Notes: generated from the letters alone by a model not told the origin. Positions 26,531 through 34,655 are shown, counted from the stretch's first letter. The stretch: DNA of 64,000 nt from Oscillospiraceae bacterium (GCA_015068085.1 SVLF01000007.1:1-64000), one strand, 5' to 3'. Numbers and translations are program-made.

Positions 26531-27463
26531 ATGGCAAGAATTATGATGACAACAAGCGCAAATCCAACAGCCGAACAAGTGTTTTCTTTCTTCATCTCAG
26601 CGACTGCCGCACGAGGTGCAAAAGACAAAACACTTGACACTTACAAACAGCATTTTCGCTCTATTTCCAAACGACTTGATACCTCAATTCCAATAGGCAA
26701 TCTGACAAAAGTGCATTTGGATGATATGATATTCGAAATGCGAGCGGGCGGTCTTTCTTCACGCTCAATAAACAGTTATACACGCACTCTGAAAACTTTT
26801 CTCTCTTGGTGCAACTCTGAAGGATACACTTCTTTGAACATTCCCATTTATAAAGCAAGCGAATCCACAAAAGAAACATACTCGGATGATGAATTGTTGA
26901 TACTTTTAAAGAAACCAAGAGCGGGATGTAACTTTTGCGAATACCGCAATTGGGTTATTATCAATTTTCTTTTAAATAGCGGTTGTCGCGCGGCAACCGT
27001 GCGCAACATTCAGATACAAGATGTATATTTGCAAAATCGTCAGATACTGCTGAGGCATACGAAAAATGGCAAACTGCAAACAATCCCGCTCTGCATGGAA
27101 ATGGTTTCTATTCTCCAAGAGTATATGCAGATACGCGGTGGAAGCAGGACTGATTATCTGTTCTGCAATGAGTTCGGCAATTATCTTTCCGAAAGTGCCT
27201 TGCGGCAGACAATTGTAAAATACAATAGGAAAAGAGGAATAAAGCGAACCTCCATCCATGCATTTCGGCATACCTTCGCGCGAAAGTATCTTGTAGATTG
27301 CGGCGGCGATGCTTTCACATTGCAGAGGATATTAGGACACTCAACTCTTGCAATGACAAAGCATTATTGCAACATTTTTAATTCAGATATTGTTGATAAA
27401 TACGAAAGTCTTTCACCACTTGCACAACTTAAAAAAACGAGCGGGAAGTATATCAAAAAATAA
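26531..27463 (+). CDS. int: Tyrosine recombinase / integrase of the element
   Basis: This 310-aa protein has an N-terminal SAM-like core-binding domain (residues about 12-100) and a C-terminal catalytic domain. The visible catalytic residues are the first arginine in GCRAATVRN, HAFRHTFARKY (HxxR) and the late LGHSTLAMTKHYCN (H...Y nucleophile). I chose ATG 26531, which has an AAGAGGTG site, over the upstream ORF start. The gene sits next to attL with the site overlapping a tRNA, the usual layout for tRNA-targeting integrases. No excisionase was identified with confidence, though the small XRE or RHH-like proteins could serve. Confidence 0.93.
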   Translation: MARIMMTTSANPTAEQVFSFFISATAARGAKDKTLDTYKQHFRSISKRLDTSIPIGNLTKVHLDDMIFEMRAGGLSSRSINSYTRTLKTFLSWCNSEGYTSLNIPIYKASESTKETYSDDELLILLKKPRAGCNFCEYRNWVIINFLLNSGCRAATVRNIQIQDVYLQNRQILLRHTKNGKLQTIPLCMEMVSILQEYMQIRGGSRTDYLFCNEFGNYLSESALRQTIVKYNRKRGIKRTSIHAFRHTFARKYLVDCGGDAFTLQRILGHSTLAMTKHYCNIFNSDIVDKYESLSPLAQLKKTSGKYIKK

Positions 27464-27465
27464 CG

Positions 27466-27505
27466 AAAAAGACGCAAGAAACAATCAAGTTTCCTGCGTC
27501 TTTTT
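27466..27505. terminator. Bidirectional terminator between int and the PIN-like gene
   Basis: AAAAAGACGCA pairs with TGCGTCTTTTT, with an inner GAAAC/GTTTC stem. T-runs are present on both strands and the flanking genes converge. Confidence 0.85.
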
Positions 27506-27540
27506 AACATCATTCATACATCTTTTATGCAACAAATCAC

Positions 27541-29451
27541 CTAAAATCTCTCTTTGATTTTCTCTGTTAAATATTCAATAATCTTTCCATATAAAAATCC
27601 CGCAAGTCCTCCACAGAGAATAGTCAAAAGACCGATAGCTATTCCTTTCGCTGTAAATGTCATATAATTATTTTGCACAAAAATAATTACCAACAGAAGT
27701 GCCACATACGGAACACCAAAAACGAGACCCGCAAACACATTGGCAAGAGTTCTTGAAAATGACTCTCTTTGAGATTCAACTTTTCTTTCCAGTGTTTGAT
27801 TTTTCTCAGACACATCCATTTTATCTGTTATAGCTCGACTGAGCTTATCTTTAGTTTTTTGATGTTCTTCCTTTTCTGTTTCATATTTCTTGTCTCCTTC
27901 AAACTGCGCATCCGCCTTAATCTGAACATAAACCTCTCGCCATGTTTGATCAGTAAACTGAGAATAATCCCCCGACGTAGCATCAAGAAGTTTTGTTTCT
28001 ACAATAGGATGTGACCTCAAAAACAAAAATTTCTCTTCCGTTAAGCCTTCCGCCTTTTTTTGATAAGCCTTATCCAAGGAAAGGTTAAAACTGGCAATCA
28101 TTTGAGGCGTAGGACGCAACAAAGCTCTACAATCTGCTAACAACTTAAAACTACTATAGTCGTTATTTTCATCACCATAATCCATCCAAAGAAGAGTACC
28201 AAAAATATCAGCTGTGATACTTGTCGGTATTATACCCTTAGCTGGCTCTTCTTCGCACGCAATATCTTTGCTAACCTTCGCAATTACTCTATTTGTTGTT
28301 ATAAATATAGCCTTTGCAGTTTTAATACTAGTTGATAGTGTTCCTCTTCTTTTTCTTTGAGTCATCACTATTGATCTGACATCCGTTCTAATACTATTGT
28401 CATAAAGTCCTTCAGTAGAATATTTACTATCTCTCTCACTATATTCGTTTTTTATTGCATCGGATATCTTTTCTTCGTCGGCTTGGAATTGATTTTCCTC
28501 TACCAAGTAGCTGGCATCATATCGAGCGATCCCCATAAGGTTAAGCATACCCTCAACTTCACCGATATATTCAACCATTTCCTCAGACGTTTTATCAGAA
28601 TTACGGAAAAACTGTGCCACCTTATTAGCTTTTGCGGGGTCATAGTCATCACGTTGCGCCCATCTCGCCGCGCGCTCCATTATTCCTAACACTTCCTGTA
28701 AGTTATGGTCAAACACAAAGAGAGACATCCCCACTTTCTTCGCTTTTTCAACGATATATTGGTATGCATCTTTTCTTTCAAGCGTATCCATCCCCAAAAG
28801 CGCAAAAATCATAGGAGTGTCTAAGAATACTTGCAAATCAGATTGTTGTGCAGAATCTGTATTTGAATAAAACAAAGTCGCCTTTGCAATATTTGCCATA
28901 CACAAGCCTTCAACAAAAGCGTGTCGTTCAACATCGCGTTCTCTTAAATCCAGAATATATTTACACCAATGATATACGAACTGACTATTTGTAGCGTCTA
29001 TATCCCCAATATGATTAAAAATAACATGGTCATCATAATCATCTAAAAAGGCAGTGATGTTTTTTTCTATTTCTTTTTCATTCAAACTATAATTATGTTT
29101 TTTTGCATATTCGCCAAAATCTGCAATAAGCGTTTTCCACTTACTTAGAAAACCATCGTCTGAAAGACGCAGTTTCCTCATCTCTGAAATATCCGGAACA
29201 TAGCTTCCTTTTACCCTTTTCACCATCTTCCTATCCATAGCTTCACCCAACACCTGTCGAACAAAAGTAGGCTGGAACGTTGCGTTGTATTTTTCTTTCA
29301 ACTTAGAACAAATGATACTTACATCAACAACTTCCATTCCCTCATCAACTATTATAGTTGCTATGAATGGTAAATATTTGTCGAGAATATTCGAAGAAAC
29401 AAAATTACTTTTCATCATCGCATATGCCTTAACAAACTGATCTGTCATCAT
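27541..29451 (-). CDS. PIN-like, coiled-coil, C-terminal two-TM protein (candidate defence effector)
   Basis: I do not recognise the full protein (636 aa from ATG 29451; GGAGG lies 5 nt upstream, and ATG 29448 is an equal choice). In ORF numbering, residues 8-100 look like a winged-helix region. VFLDTPMIFALLG (about 213-225) and AIFITTN (386-392) resemble the first acidic motif and the late S/T-x-N strand of PIN-like nucleases. Residues 525-575 are highly charged and likely coiled coil. Two TM helices follow (LVFGVPYVALLLVIIFV and IAIGLLTILCGGLAGFLYG). It follows the WYL regulator on the same strand. A membrane-tethered nuclease in antiphage defence is inference. Confidence 0.6.
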   Translation of the reverse strand: MMTDQFVKAYAMMKSNFVSSNILDKYLPFIATIIVDEGMEVVDVSIICSKLKEKYNATFQPTFVRQVLGEAMDRKMVKRVKGSYVPDISEMRKLRLSDDGFLSKWKTLIADFGEYAKKHNYSLNEKEIEKNITAFLDDYDDHVIFNHIGDIDATNSQFVYHWCKYILDLRERDVERHAFVEGLCMANIAKATLFYSNTDSAQQSDLQVFLDTPMIFALLGMDTLERKDAYQYIVEKAKKVGMSLFVFDHNLQEVLGIMERAARWAQRDDYDPAKANKVAQFFRNSDKTSEEMVEYIGEVEGMLNLMGIARYDASYLVEENQFQADEEKISDAIKNEYSERDSKYSTEGLYDNSIRTDVRSIVMTQRKRRGTLSTSIKTAKAIFITTNRVIAKVSKDIACEEEPAKGIIPTSITADIFGTLLWMDYGDENNDYSSFKLLADCRALLRPTPQMIASFNLSLDKAYQKKAEGLTEEKFLFLRSHPIVETKLLDATSGDYSQFTDQTWREVYVQIKADAQFEGDKKYETEKEEHQKTKDKLSRAITDKMDVSEKNQTLERKVESQRESFSRTLANVFAGLVFGVPYVALLLVIIFVQNNYMTFTAKGIAIGLLTILCGGLAGFLYGKIIEYLTEKIKERF

Positions 29452-29555
29452 ATGTACCTCCACCATTTTTTAAAACTCCGCCATACCAAGCAGCATCTTT
29501 TTCACAATAATATTTTACAGAACTTTTTACAAAAATGCAAATGGTTTTATCTCGC

Positions 29556-30722
29556 TCAATACATTTTTCTCACGTTTTCTACATAACTCTTGAACTTCTC
29601 CACAACATCATCCGGAGCAACTATTTTCACCTTTTTACCAAATCCCAAGAGCCAACCGAAGAACTGATTGCTGATTTCTACTTTTGCGGTAACTGTGAAA
29701 TGGCTGTCATCGCATTTGGAATATTGAGCTTCCTTTGTACCGAAACGTTCAATGGCGGTATCCAATAGAGGATTGATAAAACGCAAGGTAATTCGCTTTT
29801 CTTCACCGCTATACATATTGAAGGCTCTTCGAGTGTATGTTGTCAGGTCTATCTTCTTGAACTCTGCTTCTCCGTCTCTTGGTTCTCCGGTATATCGGAT
29901 GTCTTTCATTCTGTCAACGCGGTATGTCCATAACTTCTTCTTTTTATCATCAAATGCAAGCAAATAATAATTGCCGTCATTTATCAAAAGTTTGTATGGA
30001 CTTACGATATATCTTTCGCCTTTTCTTCGGTCTATCTGTTGGTTTACATCGTCAATTGTATGCTTCAAGTATTTAAAGCTGATCTTTTCCGGCTCGTGTG
30101 CATCATCTCCGTTTCGATAACTCATAGCATCATTGATTGTCATAACGTTTGTGAAAACATTTTTGTTTGCGGTTCTCGCCCTATCGACCATAAATGCATC
30201 GTGCCTGAGATTTTCTGCCTGATGCTCGCTTACCAACCCACAAACCACATCAATCAATTGTCTCACTTTCGATTCCGAAACAAATTTTGCCGTATAAACA
30301 CATTCAGCCAAAAGACGAATATCATTTAACTCAAATTTGCGTTGTTTTACATAAAAGCCTTTTGAATGTTTGTCATAAACAATTAATTTGAGTTCGTCAA
30401 ACTCATCATCTGCAAGCATTTCTGCCGCTTCTGAAATCTCGCAATCTTCCTGAAATGCCAATGCCACCTTGTTTATATCTTCAATATCGCGGTAAATTGA
30501 CCTTCTTTCTGCATAAACACCGTAATCAGCGAGAAACCCTTCAATATCGTATGCAGATACTGTGTGATTTTCATCTGTCGCAACCAACAGATATTGAAGA
30601 ACAAGATACGGTTTAAGTTTTTGGTTTTCTCTCTTGCCATGGTGTGCTTCTACCTTACCGTTTAAATGCTTGTCTGCTTTGCGGTAAAACTTTTTATATT
30701 TAATTTCCTCCACGTACATCAC
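29556..30722 (-). CDS. WYL-domain transcriptional regulator
   Basis: This 388-aa cytosolic regulator has an N-terminal winged HTH (LVLQYLLVATDENHTVSAYDIEGFL...RRSIYRDIEDIN). The WYL domain lies at about residues 205-285 (ISFKYLKHTID...YIVSPYKLLINDGNYYLLAFDD...TYRVDRMKDI), followed by a C-terminal WCX-type region (FGWLLGFGKKVKIVAPDDVV). WYL proteins sense nucleic acid or nucleotide ligands and frequently repress phage-defence operons (BrxR, CapW). GTG 30722 and ATG 30719 are both possible starts. A perfect 20-bp palindrome lies directly upstream, between a TATAAT box and the start codon. Confidence 0.9.
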   Translation of the reverse strand: MMYVEEIKYKKFYRKADKHLNGKVEAHHGKRENQKLKPYLVLQYLLVATDENHTVSAYDIEGFLADYGVYAERRSIYRDIEDINKVALAFQEDCEISEAAEMLADDEFDELKLIVYDKHSKGFYVKQRKFELNDIRLLAECVYTAKFVSESKVRQLIDVVCGLVSEHQAENLRHDAFMVDRARTANKNVFTNVMTINDAMSYRNGDDAHEPEKISFKYLKHTIDDVNQQIDRRKGERYIVSPYKLLINDGNYYLLAFDDKKKKLWTYRVDRMKDIRYTGEPRDGEAEFKKIDLTTYTRRAFNMYSGEEKRITLRFINPLLDTAIERFGTKEAQYSKCDDSHFTVTAKVEISNQFFGWLLGFGKKVKIVAPDDVVEKFKSYVENVRKMY

Positions 30723-30726
30723 TCCA

Positions 30727-30746
30727 ATTGAAAGTGCACTTTCAAT
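30727..30746. promoter_or_regulatory. 20-bp perfect palindrome, probable WYL operator
   Basis: ATTGAAAGTGCACTTTCAAT lies between the minus-strand TATAAT (about 30752) and the WYL start codon. A bound dimer there would block transcription of the WYL-PIN pair. The inner 18 bp recur exactly at 33965-33982. Confidence 0.7.
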
Positions 30747-30791
30747 AATTATAACATATAAGCTTCAAAAATGGAATCTTATTCATTTTTA

Positions 30792-30820
30792 TTGATTTAT
30801 TTTCCTAAAAGTGATATAAT
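30792..30820 (+). promoter_or_regulatory. Promoter of the structured RNA / RHH-SLH transcript
   Basis: TTGATT-17 nt-TATAAT on the plus strand, diverging from the WYL promoter. Predicted transcription start is about 30827, nearly 300 nt before the first start codon. Confidence 0.7.
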
Positions 30821-30826
30821 ACAATC

Positions 30827-31049
30827 ACCACATACAACAATTTAATATCAATGACAAGATATTTCTACAAATATCTCTATTTGTGTTACACATTTATATG
30901 ATGTTACACGGCAATATTAAGTTTGTTAAAAACGCAGGCTGAAATATGTTTTGTCGTGTGATATTCATATTAGATTGTTGTGTGTGGTAACCAGTAATCA
31001 AGCCGCGTTTTTGATGCGTGGTGCAGATTTCTGTTGCCACGCATTTTTT
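30827..31049 (+). ncRNA. Putative structured RNA or leader ending in a terminator
   Basis: The stretch between a good promoter and a strong terminator has no ORF. It contains a perfect hairpin (AGATATTT-CTAC-AAATATCT, 30857-30876). A long-range stem of AAAAACGC(A)GGCT (30928-30940) with AGCCGCGTTTTT (31001-31012) encloses about 60 nt. The terminal hairpin is ATGCGTGG/CCACGCAT followed by TTTTT. It could be an independent small RNA of about 220 nt or an attenuating leader for the downstream RHH-SLH genes. I do not recognise it as a known riboswitch, 6S RNA or retron RNA. Confidence 0.5.
31014..31049 (+). terminator. Rho-independent terminator or attenuator upstream of the RHH-like gene
   Basis: ATGCGTGG-15 nt-CCACGCAT followed by TTTTT. 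It lies 71 bp before the RHH-like start codon, so genes downstream depend on read-through or another promoter. Confidence 0.8.
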
Positions 31050-31119
31050 ATTTGCGTGAGACTTTAGAAAGGAGTTCTTTATTCTTAATTTTAATAATCA
31101 TATTGAAAGGTGGCTTGAC

Positions 31120-31266
31120 ATGAAAACAATTAAATTTAAAGAAAGCGATAAAGACTTGATTCAAAGAATCAAAGAATATCAAAATGCACATGGCTTATCA
31201 TCGTTTGTGGCAGCAGTTCGCAAACTATGTGCAGATGCCCTTGCAATAGAGAAAATAAGACATTAA
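31120..31266 (+). CDS. Small ribbon-helix-helix-like protein (48 aa)
   Basis: This ORF is too short for the supplied track. It has a clear ribosome binding site (GAAAGGTGG) and encodes MKTIKFKESDKDLIQRIKEYQ, then a helix rich in Ala and Leu (SSFVAAVRKLCADALAIEKI). The single strand followed by two helices is compatible with CopG/Arc-type DNA-binding proteins. The SLH gene follows 15 bp later, so they are probably one operon. It may regulate that operon, or serve as an excision factor for the element; neither can be shown from sequence. Confidence 0.65.
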   Translation: MKTIKFKESDKDLIQRIKEYQNAHGLSSFVAAVRKLCADALAIEKIRH

Positions 31267-31281
31267 AAGGAGAAATATCAA

Positions 31282-32640
31282 ATGAAAAAGAAAATTATAT
31301 CACTTACCCTTAGTGTTGCTATGTTTTTGAGTGTGTTCCCAACAACATTTGCAACGGGAGGCAGTCTCACAAATTTCAAGAAGAAAAACACATATGTTCC
31401 AGGTCAGTTTTCTGACGTTGCTCCTGGTGCATGGTATGAAAATACAGTGGCTTCTGCTTACGAAACCGGACTGATCAAGGGCTCATCCGAAACGAGCTTT
31501 AACCCAAATGGGAACATAACAATGGCAGAATCGCTCGCTTTGGCTTCCAGAATTCATAATATATATAACGGCGGAAGTGGTGAGTTTACCCAAGGATCAC
31601 CATGGTATAAGGTTTACGTTGATTATGTAGTGAAAAACGATATATATGAATTGGCATCACAGCATTCCCATTCACAGTTAAATGCAAATTGGTCGCGTGA
31701 AAATTTTATTAGATGTTTATCAAAAGCAATTCCTGAAGAAGAATTGAACGAAATTAACAGCATTCCGGATGGTTCTATTCCTGATGTTTTTTGGAAAAAT
31801 GATGAAATTTATTCTCTTTATAGAGCAGGAATCATTACCGGTAATGATGAAAAAGGAACGTTCAATGCAAATTCCCCAATCAAGCGCTGTGAAGTAGCAA
31901 CAATTGTTGCGCGGTTGATAGACAAATCGAAGAGAGTAAAGTTTTCCTTGTCCGGTGGTCTTGTGATGCCTGACTCTATCACAATAGAAGAACAAAAAGA
32001 CGCCATTAACATAGGTAACAGAATATATTTGCATGCAACCGTATTACCGGACACTTTACGCACTAACAAGACTTTGGTATGGTCATCCGATAATCCAACG
32101 GTTGCCTCAGTAGATGACGATGGGGATGTAACAGGGTTGACACCTGGAGAAGCAAACATAACCGCGACAACGGTAAACGGACTTTCTTATACAGTACGCG
32201 TTAAGGTAATGGATCTCCGTCCGAAATTTACATATGATTCAGTAAAAGAATTAGCCATAGCATGTTCCGAAGCAGGCGATGCTGGTATCCGAATGTCCAA
32301 CTATCTCTCAGCAGCACTGGATGATCTGCTCGACAGAGAAAACATCTATTTGCGTTATTCTATGATAAAGAAAGAAGCGGAGAGTGTATCATGGGATTTG
32401 ACAACAGCTATCAAAATACTCAAAAAACACGTCCCGGTAAAATTAACAGACGGTAGCACATTGTTGGAGCTGGCTGAAAAGGCTCTTTCAGCCAATGAAA
32501 AAATAATAGCATTAGAAATGACTGAGGACACAGCTATTGAACGTTCTATAGAACTTTACGATTTGGTTAGCGACTATCTTATCCATACTTCAGCTATCAT
32601 AGGCATCGTCGCGGATATGTCAGCCAATGTTGTCAAATAG
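31282..32640 (+). CDS. SLH-domain surface protein with Big2 domain
   Basis: This is a 452-aa secreted protein. A signal peptide (KKKIISLTLSVAMFLSVFPTTFA) is followed by about three S-layer homology repeats (FSDVAPGAWYENTVASAYETGLIKG..., residues about 40-215) that bind pyruvylated cell-wall polymer. A bacterial Ig-like Big2 domain (about 225-310, NKTLVWSSDNPTVASVDDDGDVTGLTPGEANITAT) and a helical C-terminal region (310-452) follow. It has AAAAGGAG before its ATG. It is cargo of the integrated element and unlike the other genes there, so it may alter the host surface. Confidence 0.88.
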   Translation: MKKKIISLTLSVAMFLSVFPTTFATGGSLTNFKKKNTYVPGQFSDVAPGAWYENTVASAYETGLIKGSSETSFNPNGNITMAESLALASRIHNIYNGGSGEFTQGSPWYKVYVDYVVKNDIYELASQHSHSQLNANWSRENFIRCLSKAIPEEELNEINSIPDGSIPDVFWKNDEIYSLYRAGIITGNDEKGTFNANSPIKRCEVATIVARLIDKSKRVKFSLSGGLVMPDSITIEEQKDAINIGNRIYLHATVLPDTLRTNKTLVWSSDNPTVASVDDDGDVTGLTPGEANITATTVNGLSYTVRVKVMDLRPKFTYDSVKELAIACSEAGDAGIRMSNYLSAALDDLLDRENIYLRYSMIKKEAESVSWDLTTAIKILKKHVPVKLTDGSTLLELAEKALSANEKIIALEMTEDTAIERSIELYDLVSDYLIHTSAIIGIVADMSANVVK

Positions 32641-32673
32641 TCATTTCAAACCAAAAAGCAATCAAATCATATG

Positions 32674-32699
32674 GGTCAGACAAAATGTCTGACCTTTTT
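32674..32699. terminator. Bidirectional terminator between SLH gene and serine recombinase
   Basis: GGTCAGACA-3 nt-TGTCTGACC followed by TTTTT on the plus strand, between convergent genes. Confidence 0.85.
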
Positions 32700-33259
32700 C
32701 ATTTTCTCGCCCTGACCAACGTACTTTTACTGATGCCGGTCATTTCAGTTACTTGTTTGTATGTCTTGCCTTGTTCCAATAGTGAAAGCGCAAGTTGCAG
32801 TTGTTGCGGTGTGTATTTCTTCGGTCTGCCTTCTCTGAAATTTGCATCTTGTCGTGCGAGCATCTTTCCGGTTTGCGTGCGCTCGACAATCATTCCTCTT
32901 TCATACTCAGCAAACGCGAGCATAACAGTCAGTATCAGATTTCCGGTGAGCGTATTTTCAATCAGTCCCATATTCAGAATGTGAACTCTTATGTTCCGTT
33001 CAAACAGTTCGCGCACTGTCTGAACCCCTTCTATTGCGGTTCGCGCAAATCTGTCGAGCTTGCTGACAACCAATGTATCACCCTCTTGGAGTTGTTCCAA
33101 CAGAGAAAGAAACGCAGGTCGTTCCATCGTCTTTCCGGTAAATGCTTCTTTGATTATCTTTTGACATCCGTATTTTTCAAGTGCGGCAACCTGCTCTTCA
33201 AGGCTGTTGCCGTCGCGCCCTTGTGCGGTTGTCGACACACGTGCATATCCGTAAATCAT
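32699..33259 (-). CDS. Serine recombinase (resolvase/invertase family)
   Basis: This 186-aa small serine recombinase begins [24 protein letters not shown], where the serine after V is the nucleophile. [15 protein letters not shown] carries the catalytic arginine motif (D-R-F-A-R), and the long E helix ([22 protein letters not shown]) precedes a C-terminal HTH ([22 protein letters not shown]). ATG 33259 follows an AAAGGAG site. A 14-bp inverted repeat with 32-bp spacing lies just upstream and is a candidate crossover or operator site. It may resolve multimers or invert DNA rather than integrate the element. Confidence 0.92.
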   Translation of the reverse strand: MIYGYARVSTTAQGRDGNSLEEQVAALEKYGCQKIIKEAFTGKTMERPAFLSLLEQLQEGDTLVVSKLDRFARTAIEGVQTVRELFERNIRVHILNMGLIENTLTGNLILTVMLAFAEYERGMIVERTQTGKMLARQDANFREGRPKKYTPQQLQLALSLLEQGKTYKQVTEMTGISKSTLVRARK

Positions 33260-33287
33260 ATCAATTTTCTCCTTTACTTTTGGTTCT

Positions 33288-33347
33288 AAGTTATGACACC
33301 GCGCAAACCCGCATATTTTCAGCATTAGAAAAACGGTGTCATAACTT
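33288..33347. repeat. 14-bp inverted repeat beside the serine recombinase (possible res site)
   Basis: AAGTTATGACACCG (33288-33301) and its exact complement (33334-33347) are separated by 32 bp, between the SprT-like stop and the recombinase start. There is no T-run after either arm, so a terminator is unlikely. Confidence 0.6.
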
Positions 33348-33398
33348 TTGAGTTTTGGAACGCGACAGTTTTTTTCTGCCGCGCTCCTTTTCTATCAA

Positions 33399-34058
33399 CT
33401 AATCCAAATGAGCAAGAATTAGTTGTTCATCGCAATCCATACATTTGATTCTGACTTCCTTTGTCGCTCTGACACTCATTCCGCAACAAGGACAAACGTA
33501 TTTTCTCGTGCTACTCTTCTTTCGTGGTGTTTGTCCGTTGTCTGAATTGCCGTTGTGCGTTCCGCTTCCACCAATCTGTGGTGCGTAAAAATCGTTTCGG
33601 CAAATTCTTATCTCAGGCAATTCTTTTTCCATACAGAACTCAAGCAACTCATCGCTCGGTGAAGTTCTCGACCATCCGTAGGTGTCGTGATGCGTGACCG
33701 CAAGACCGCACTCCTCAGCTTTTATTTTAAACTTTCGATTGTGGTATGTATTTCCTCTGCTACAATCTTTTATGTTGTTGATATCATTGTAGTAATGTAT
33801 CATTTCGTGCAAGAGAGTTGCAACAATTTCTTCTATTGGTCTGGAAAGCGTTCCTGCACCGAGGTTAATTTCTCTGACACCCTTTTCGTTGTCCAAACTC
33901 CAAGCATCATAAAGTGTGTAATGTCCGTATGCTTTCGGAGTTGACTGAATTGTTATCACCGGTCTTGAAAGTGCACTTTCAAAATATCGCTCATTCAAAA
34001 GCTGAAATATTGAATTGAGGTATCCTGCTACGCGATTATAGGTTGTCATTTCTTTCAT
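33399..34058 (-). CDS. SprT-like zinc-metalloprotease-fold protein with Zn ribbon
   Basis: This 219-aa protein carries the HExxH zinc motif in LLHEMIHYYND (about residue 84) within a SprT-like domain (LNERYFESALSRPVITIQSTPKAYGHYT; NTYHNRKFKIKAEECG). It ends in a four-cysteine zinc ribbon (CPCCGMSVRATKEVRIKCMDC). SprT/Spartan proteins are metalloproteases linked to DNA-protein crosslinks, and bacterial copies are frequent on mobile elements. I chose ATG 34058, which has a GGGAG site, over the 81-residue longer ORF. Codons for FESALS form the 18-bp palindrome shared with the WYL operator. Confidence 0.82.
   Translation of the reverse strand: MKEMTTYNRVAGYLNSIFQLLNERYFESALSRPVITIQSTPKAYGHYTLYDAWSLDNEKGVREINLGAGTLSRPIEEIVATLLHEMIHYYNDINNIKDCSRGNTYHNRKFKIKAEECGLAVTHHDTYGWSRTSPSDELLEFCMEKELPEIRICRNDFYAPQIGGSGTHNGNSDNGQTPRKKSSTRKYVCPCCGMSVRATKEVRIKCMDCDEQLILAHLD
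33965..33982. promoter_or_regulatory. Second copy of the 18-bp palindrome, inside the SprT-like gene
   Basis: TTGAAAGTGCACTTTCAA is identical to the core of the palindrome in front of the WYL gene. It lies within coding sequence, 75-95 bp after the start codon. Confidence 0.55.
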
Positions 34059-34186
34059 AATTTTCACTCCCTTTACTTGATTTTTAGGAGTGAACATTTT
34101 ATAATTATTAATGTCCACTCCCTTTTCTCGGTTGTGGTCAACTCTTCGTCTGTGGCTTTGGTCGGCATTCAGATGAAGAGTTTTTC

Positions 34187-34462
34187 TTATGCGATGGAAA
34201 ACCTGCGACTTGCGGATTGTTTGATGAAGTTCTTGTATACATCCGGCATCTCCTTTTTGAAAGCTGTCGTGTCGAACCTCTGTGTCAGAACACTTGTCCA
34301 TCTTACGATGTAAGTTCCGACTTCAAGTTCTTCAACATCAAGGTCTGCCATCTCAGCCTTGATGCTGTCGCGAAGTGTATCAGCTTCTGCTTTTGCTTCT
34401 TCCATAAGTGCTTCCCACTCGTTAAGTGCCTCGATCTTTGCTACCAATTCGTTCTTGCTCAT
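34187..34462 (-). CDS. Small coiled-coil protein of mobile elements, function unknown
   Basis: This 91-aa protein has an acidic helical first half (VAKIEALNEWEALMEEAKAEADTLRDSIKAEM) and then a compact region (VGTYIVRWTSVLTQRFDTTAFKKEMPDVYKNFIKQSASRRFSIA). The second half resembles small proteins of phages and integrative elements that I have no function for. It is driven by a near-perfect consensus promoter whose spacer carries half-sites of the neighbouring XRE regulator's likely operator. Confidence 0.7.
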   Translation of the reverse strand: MSKNELVAKIEALNEWEALMEEAKAEADTLRDSIKAEMADLDVEELEVGTYIVRWTSVLTQRFDTTAFKKEMPDVYKNFIKQSASRRFSIA

Positions 34463-34519
34463 TTTTCATTTCTCCTTTAAATTTTTTGAGATGTTGTGTT
34501 TCATCTCTTAACTGTATTT

Positions 34520-34631
34520 ATTATACTACGAAATTCGTAATTTGTCAATACGTTTTTCGTAATTTCTTTTACGAATTTCAAAATTATTTTTCGGATTGCG
34601 TATTGAAATACTACGAAATACGTGATATAAT
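34520..34631. promoter_or_regulatory. Divergent promoters with XRE operator half-sites inside both spacers
   Basis: The leftward promoter is TTGACA-17 nt-TATAAT (minus, 34548 to 34520) with TACGAATTTCGTA in its spacer. The rightward promoter is TTGAAA-17 nt-TATAAT (34603-34631) with TACGAAATACGTG in its spacer. Two more TACGAA-like sites lie between them. This is the layout of a phage-like genetic switch controlled by the adjacent XRE protein. Confidence 0.75.
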
Positions 34632-34655
34632 ACCAGTAGAAGGAGTTGATAAGCA

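Noticed and set aside
33399-34301. Full 300-aa ORF for the SprT-like gene
   Set aside because: The first 81 residues overlap the upstream non-coding region and lack family similarity; ATG 34058 has a proper ribosome binding site.
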